A stretch of DNA of 64,000 bases from NCBI GenBank assembly GCA_036244855.1, contig BQKZ01000818.1, forward strand, positions 69,515-133,514, given 5' to 3'. A model generated the notes under the pieces. The model saw only the letters and a list, made by a program, of their open reading frames with translations. It searched no databases and was not told where the DNA came from. Positions 40,001-43,000 of this stretch are shown here, piece by piece. Numbering within the stretch: position 1 is the first letter of the stretch; each line of letters opens with the position of its first letter. Origin of the DNA: Temnopleurus reevesii. Its lineage: Eukaryota; Echinodermata; Echinoidea; Temnopleuroida; Temnopleuridae. A program made the position numbers and the translations under genes.

Positions 40001-43000
40001 TATGTTCATGTGACTTCCATTGTTACTAATCACTACGATTTTCTCTCTGCAGTTGGTCATTTGGTGTTTTATTATGGGAGATTGTAACGATGGGTAAGTC
40101 TCAAAACATTTACAAGATTCCCCAAGATTACCGCGTTCATTGCAGATGATAATTTATTGTAATAATTTTCGATACCAAGATTTGTATACAGACATGAGAC
40201 CTTACTTTGTCTACTCTTCTTCAATCTGGCATTTTGCAAATTATATTGCACCGATTGTTGTCGTAGTTGTTGTTGAAATTTAGTGGGCGTTTATCAATCC
40301 TACAGGGTTGATTATGCCGATTGAACGATTTGTTTACATTACTTCTAAACTCCATAAGGCCGACTCACACGTTTGCGCTTTCAGCCTGCGTCGGCCCAGC
40401 ATTTTTGGAAAGATAAACGCTCCCCGAATGCACAGTACGGTATACGCCGATTAGACGATAGACTACCGGTCGGTTTGCGTTCACGGAACGTACGTCAGAC
40501 CACCGTATGACCGACGTCTTCATGCGTCCAGGTAGCGTTTTTAATTTTCAAAACTACTTGGCCGACGCAAACTTAAAACGCAAAGGTGTGAGTCGGCCTT
40601 AAGTTGCACTGTTATTTTCTAATGGAAATAAAATTATAAAATCATAACGAGTAATAATCTTGAGACATAATTTTTTGATTAAAAAAAATCTACGTAATTA
40701 TTAATTTTGTTTAATCTTTATCATTATCGCCATTTCTATTTACATTTATGCCAGGTGCAATTCCCTACCCCGGAGTAACCGCCGAACGGCTGTGTCAGCT
40801 CTTACGGGAAGGTTACAGGATGGACAAGCCTGACGAATGCACAGAAGAATTGTTCGTATATTATTATTTTTTTAATTCATGAATATAATCAATATTACTT
40901 TATATATACACTTTCAAATTCATGCAAAACCATGAAATACATAAATGAATCCTGCAATGAATTTTACTTATAGTATCAACCCGCTTGACATTTTGGCGAC
41001 AAAGATATTTCGTTGATATATGTATAGCTTAGATTTCATACATTCACTGAATATCAATGACTCTAAAACTAAATTTTGGAGTCTGATAATGGGTGAGATA
41101 TAATGCTTATAAGTCAATGCAGAGCTGTCAACTTCATATCAAAATGATATTACTTCACCATCAAAATCCTATTTTCAGAAAAAATAGCCTATTCTTATTT
41201 CCTTTTCGTATATCATTTTGTTCACTTACTTGGTGATTTCAAATGTTCGTTCTTTGGTGTTTTTGTTGGGGTTAGGAGAGTAAAAAGGCCCATAAACAAA
41301 GCTCTAACTACTTGCCTTCACTCTACATTCCGCAGGACTAAACTTTAATGTTTCGGCTTTAAAGGCGGGGCAACATGACGTTCAGAGTGCGAAGAATGGC
41401 GAACAGAAAAATAACGGTATTTCTAACCTGGAATACCGAGCGAGCAAATTATATTTCGCTATTTCGCAGCTCAGCAATTGCATACGTATGAATTTTGAAC
41501 GCTTTTAGAAAATCGAAGCTGAAGAGTGGAGGAATCAAAGTCACACGCGACTATAACACGGATCGGAAATTCGTACGAAGTGTTCCGAGTGTCTGAGCTT
41601 GGCAAGATGCGTAAGCAAGGATATTTTCAAATATCGTTGCTGCCAATACGCAACACGTCGTCCGTTCGCGCTCGCAACCGGAAGTCTTGTCGATCATGAC
41701 GCACTGACTTTAAATGTGAAGACTACCTTTGAAAAGCAATACTCATATCGAAGGACATCAACAGAAGCGTTACAAAAGTCAAAAATTAGATCGATTTGGA
41801 GCGCAGAACTTCCCATGAATTTCAAATATAGAATGAACACCCTCAAGTGTTAAATTATATGGCTTCAAATCATCTGTTTCGCTAAAAAAAAATTCAAGAC
41901 ACATAAACCTTTATTATCATGGGGTTTTCCCCCACGATTTTATTTATTAACGATGATTTAAAATTCATTTTGTAATGAGGTTATTCATGTCCAAAGGTTA
42001 TTCAAGTCATATATAATGATAAACTTTGCAGCTCATTTGAAATTGACAATAAGCTCTATAAGCCGTGCCCATACATACAGAGAATATACGATATGAGCTG
42101 GAAATATATACATTTAAAGTTTGTGTCAAACTATTAAATAGGCTTACTGAGCAGGGGAGATGCTTAGCCGACACTAAAGACTGACTTGACTCACTTCTTT
42201 TCGTTAATATAACATATCTGCCCAGCGGTCGTCGCACTCCGTGAACGCAGACACACGGAGGGAAGATACTTGACTGACGTTGAAGGTGTTTGTCTTGCAA
42301 TCGACTTACACATGTGTTAACGTCAGCTAAGCATCATTCCACCGTATTCCTGCATGCGTTAATAGATGGACATGAACGTTGGGCAGACGTTGGCTATAAA
42401 CAAAAAGATGGGAGTTCAATTTTAACATCAGCCAAACGTCTTCCCTGCTTGTTTCTGCTCTCAGTGAGACCATTCAAAGTACACCACATTCATTTAACTG
42501 AAACGCAGACTGAGACTGTGTATAATTCCTTTAATATTCGGTTATAACCTGACGTTAATGACAAGTTTGCTTGGGTACAAAGTAACTGGAGAGTTATTGC
42601 AACTTTAATGTGGTCCGTTTTTTATTTGCTGCTCAATTTGTTTGCCATATTTTCCTTTTCTGCACGAATTACAGGTACTCGATAATGAAGCAATGTTGGT
42701 CAGAAGATCCTCACAATCGTCCTTCGTTCGAGAAACTCGGATTTCAATTTGAGAAAATGCTCGAAGAAACGATGGCAAGTATCACAAAGTTTCATGATTG
42801 AAATTATGATTAAAAAAAAGAAGTCCAAGATGCGACTTTTGTTCAATATTTTTCCACAAAAATGAGAAGGATGGAAATACATTTTTATGTCTATTTAGCT
42901 ATTGTTCAAGCTTGAATAGAGATTGTTCCCTTTATCCCAGGCATTTGTTTCTTCCGCGTACAGTGGTAGCGTCGTATACCAGTGTCATGGGATTGATGTA

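Noticed and set aside
41340..41853. Stretch of higher GC with an 84-codon reading frame inside a RET intron
   Set aside because: The translation matches nothing I recognise, and the flanking kinase exons join in phase without it.
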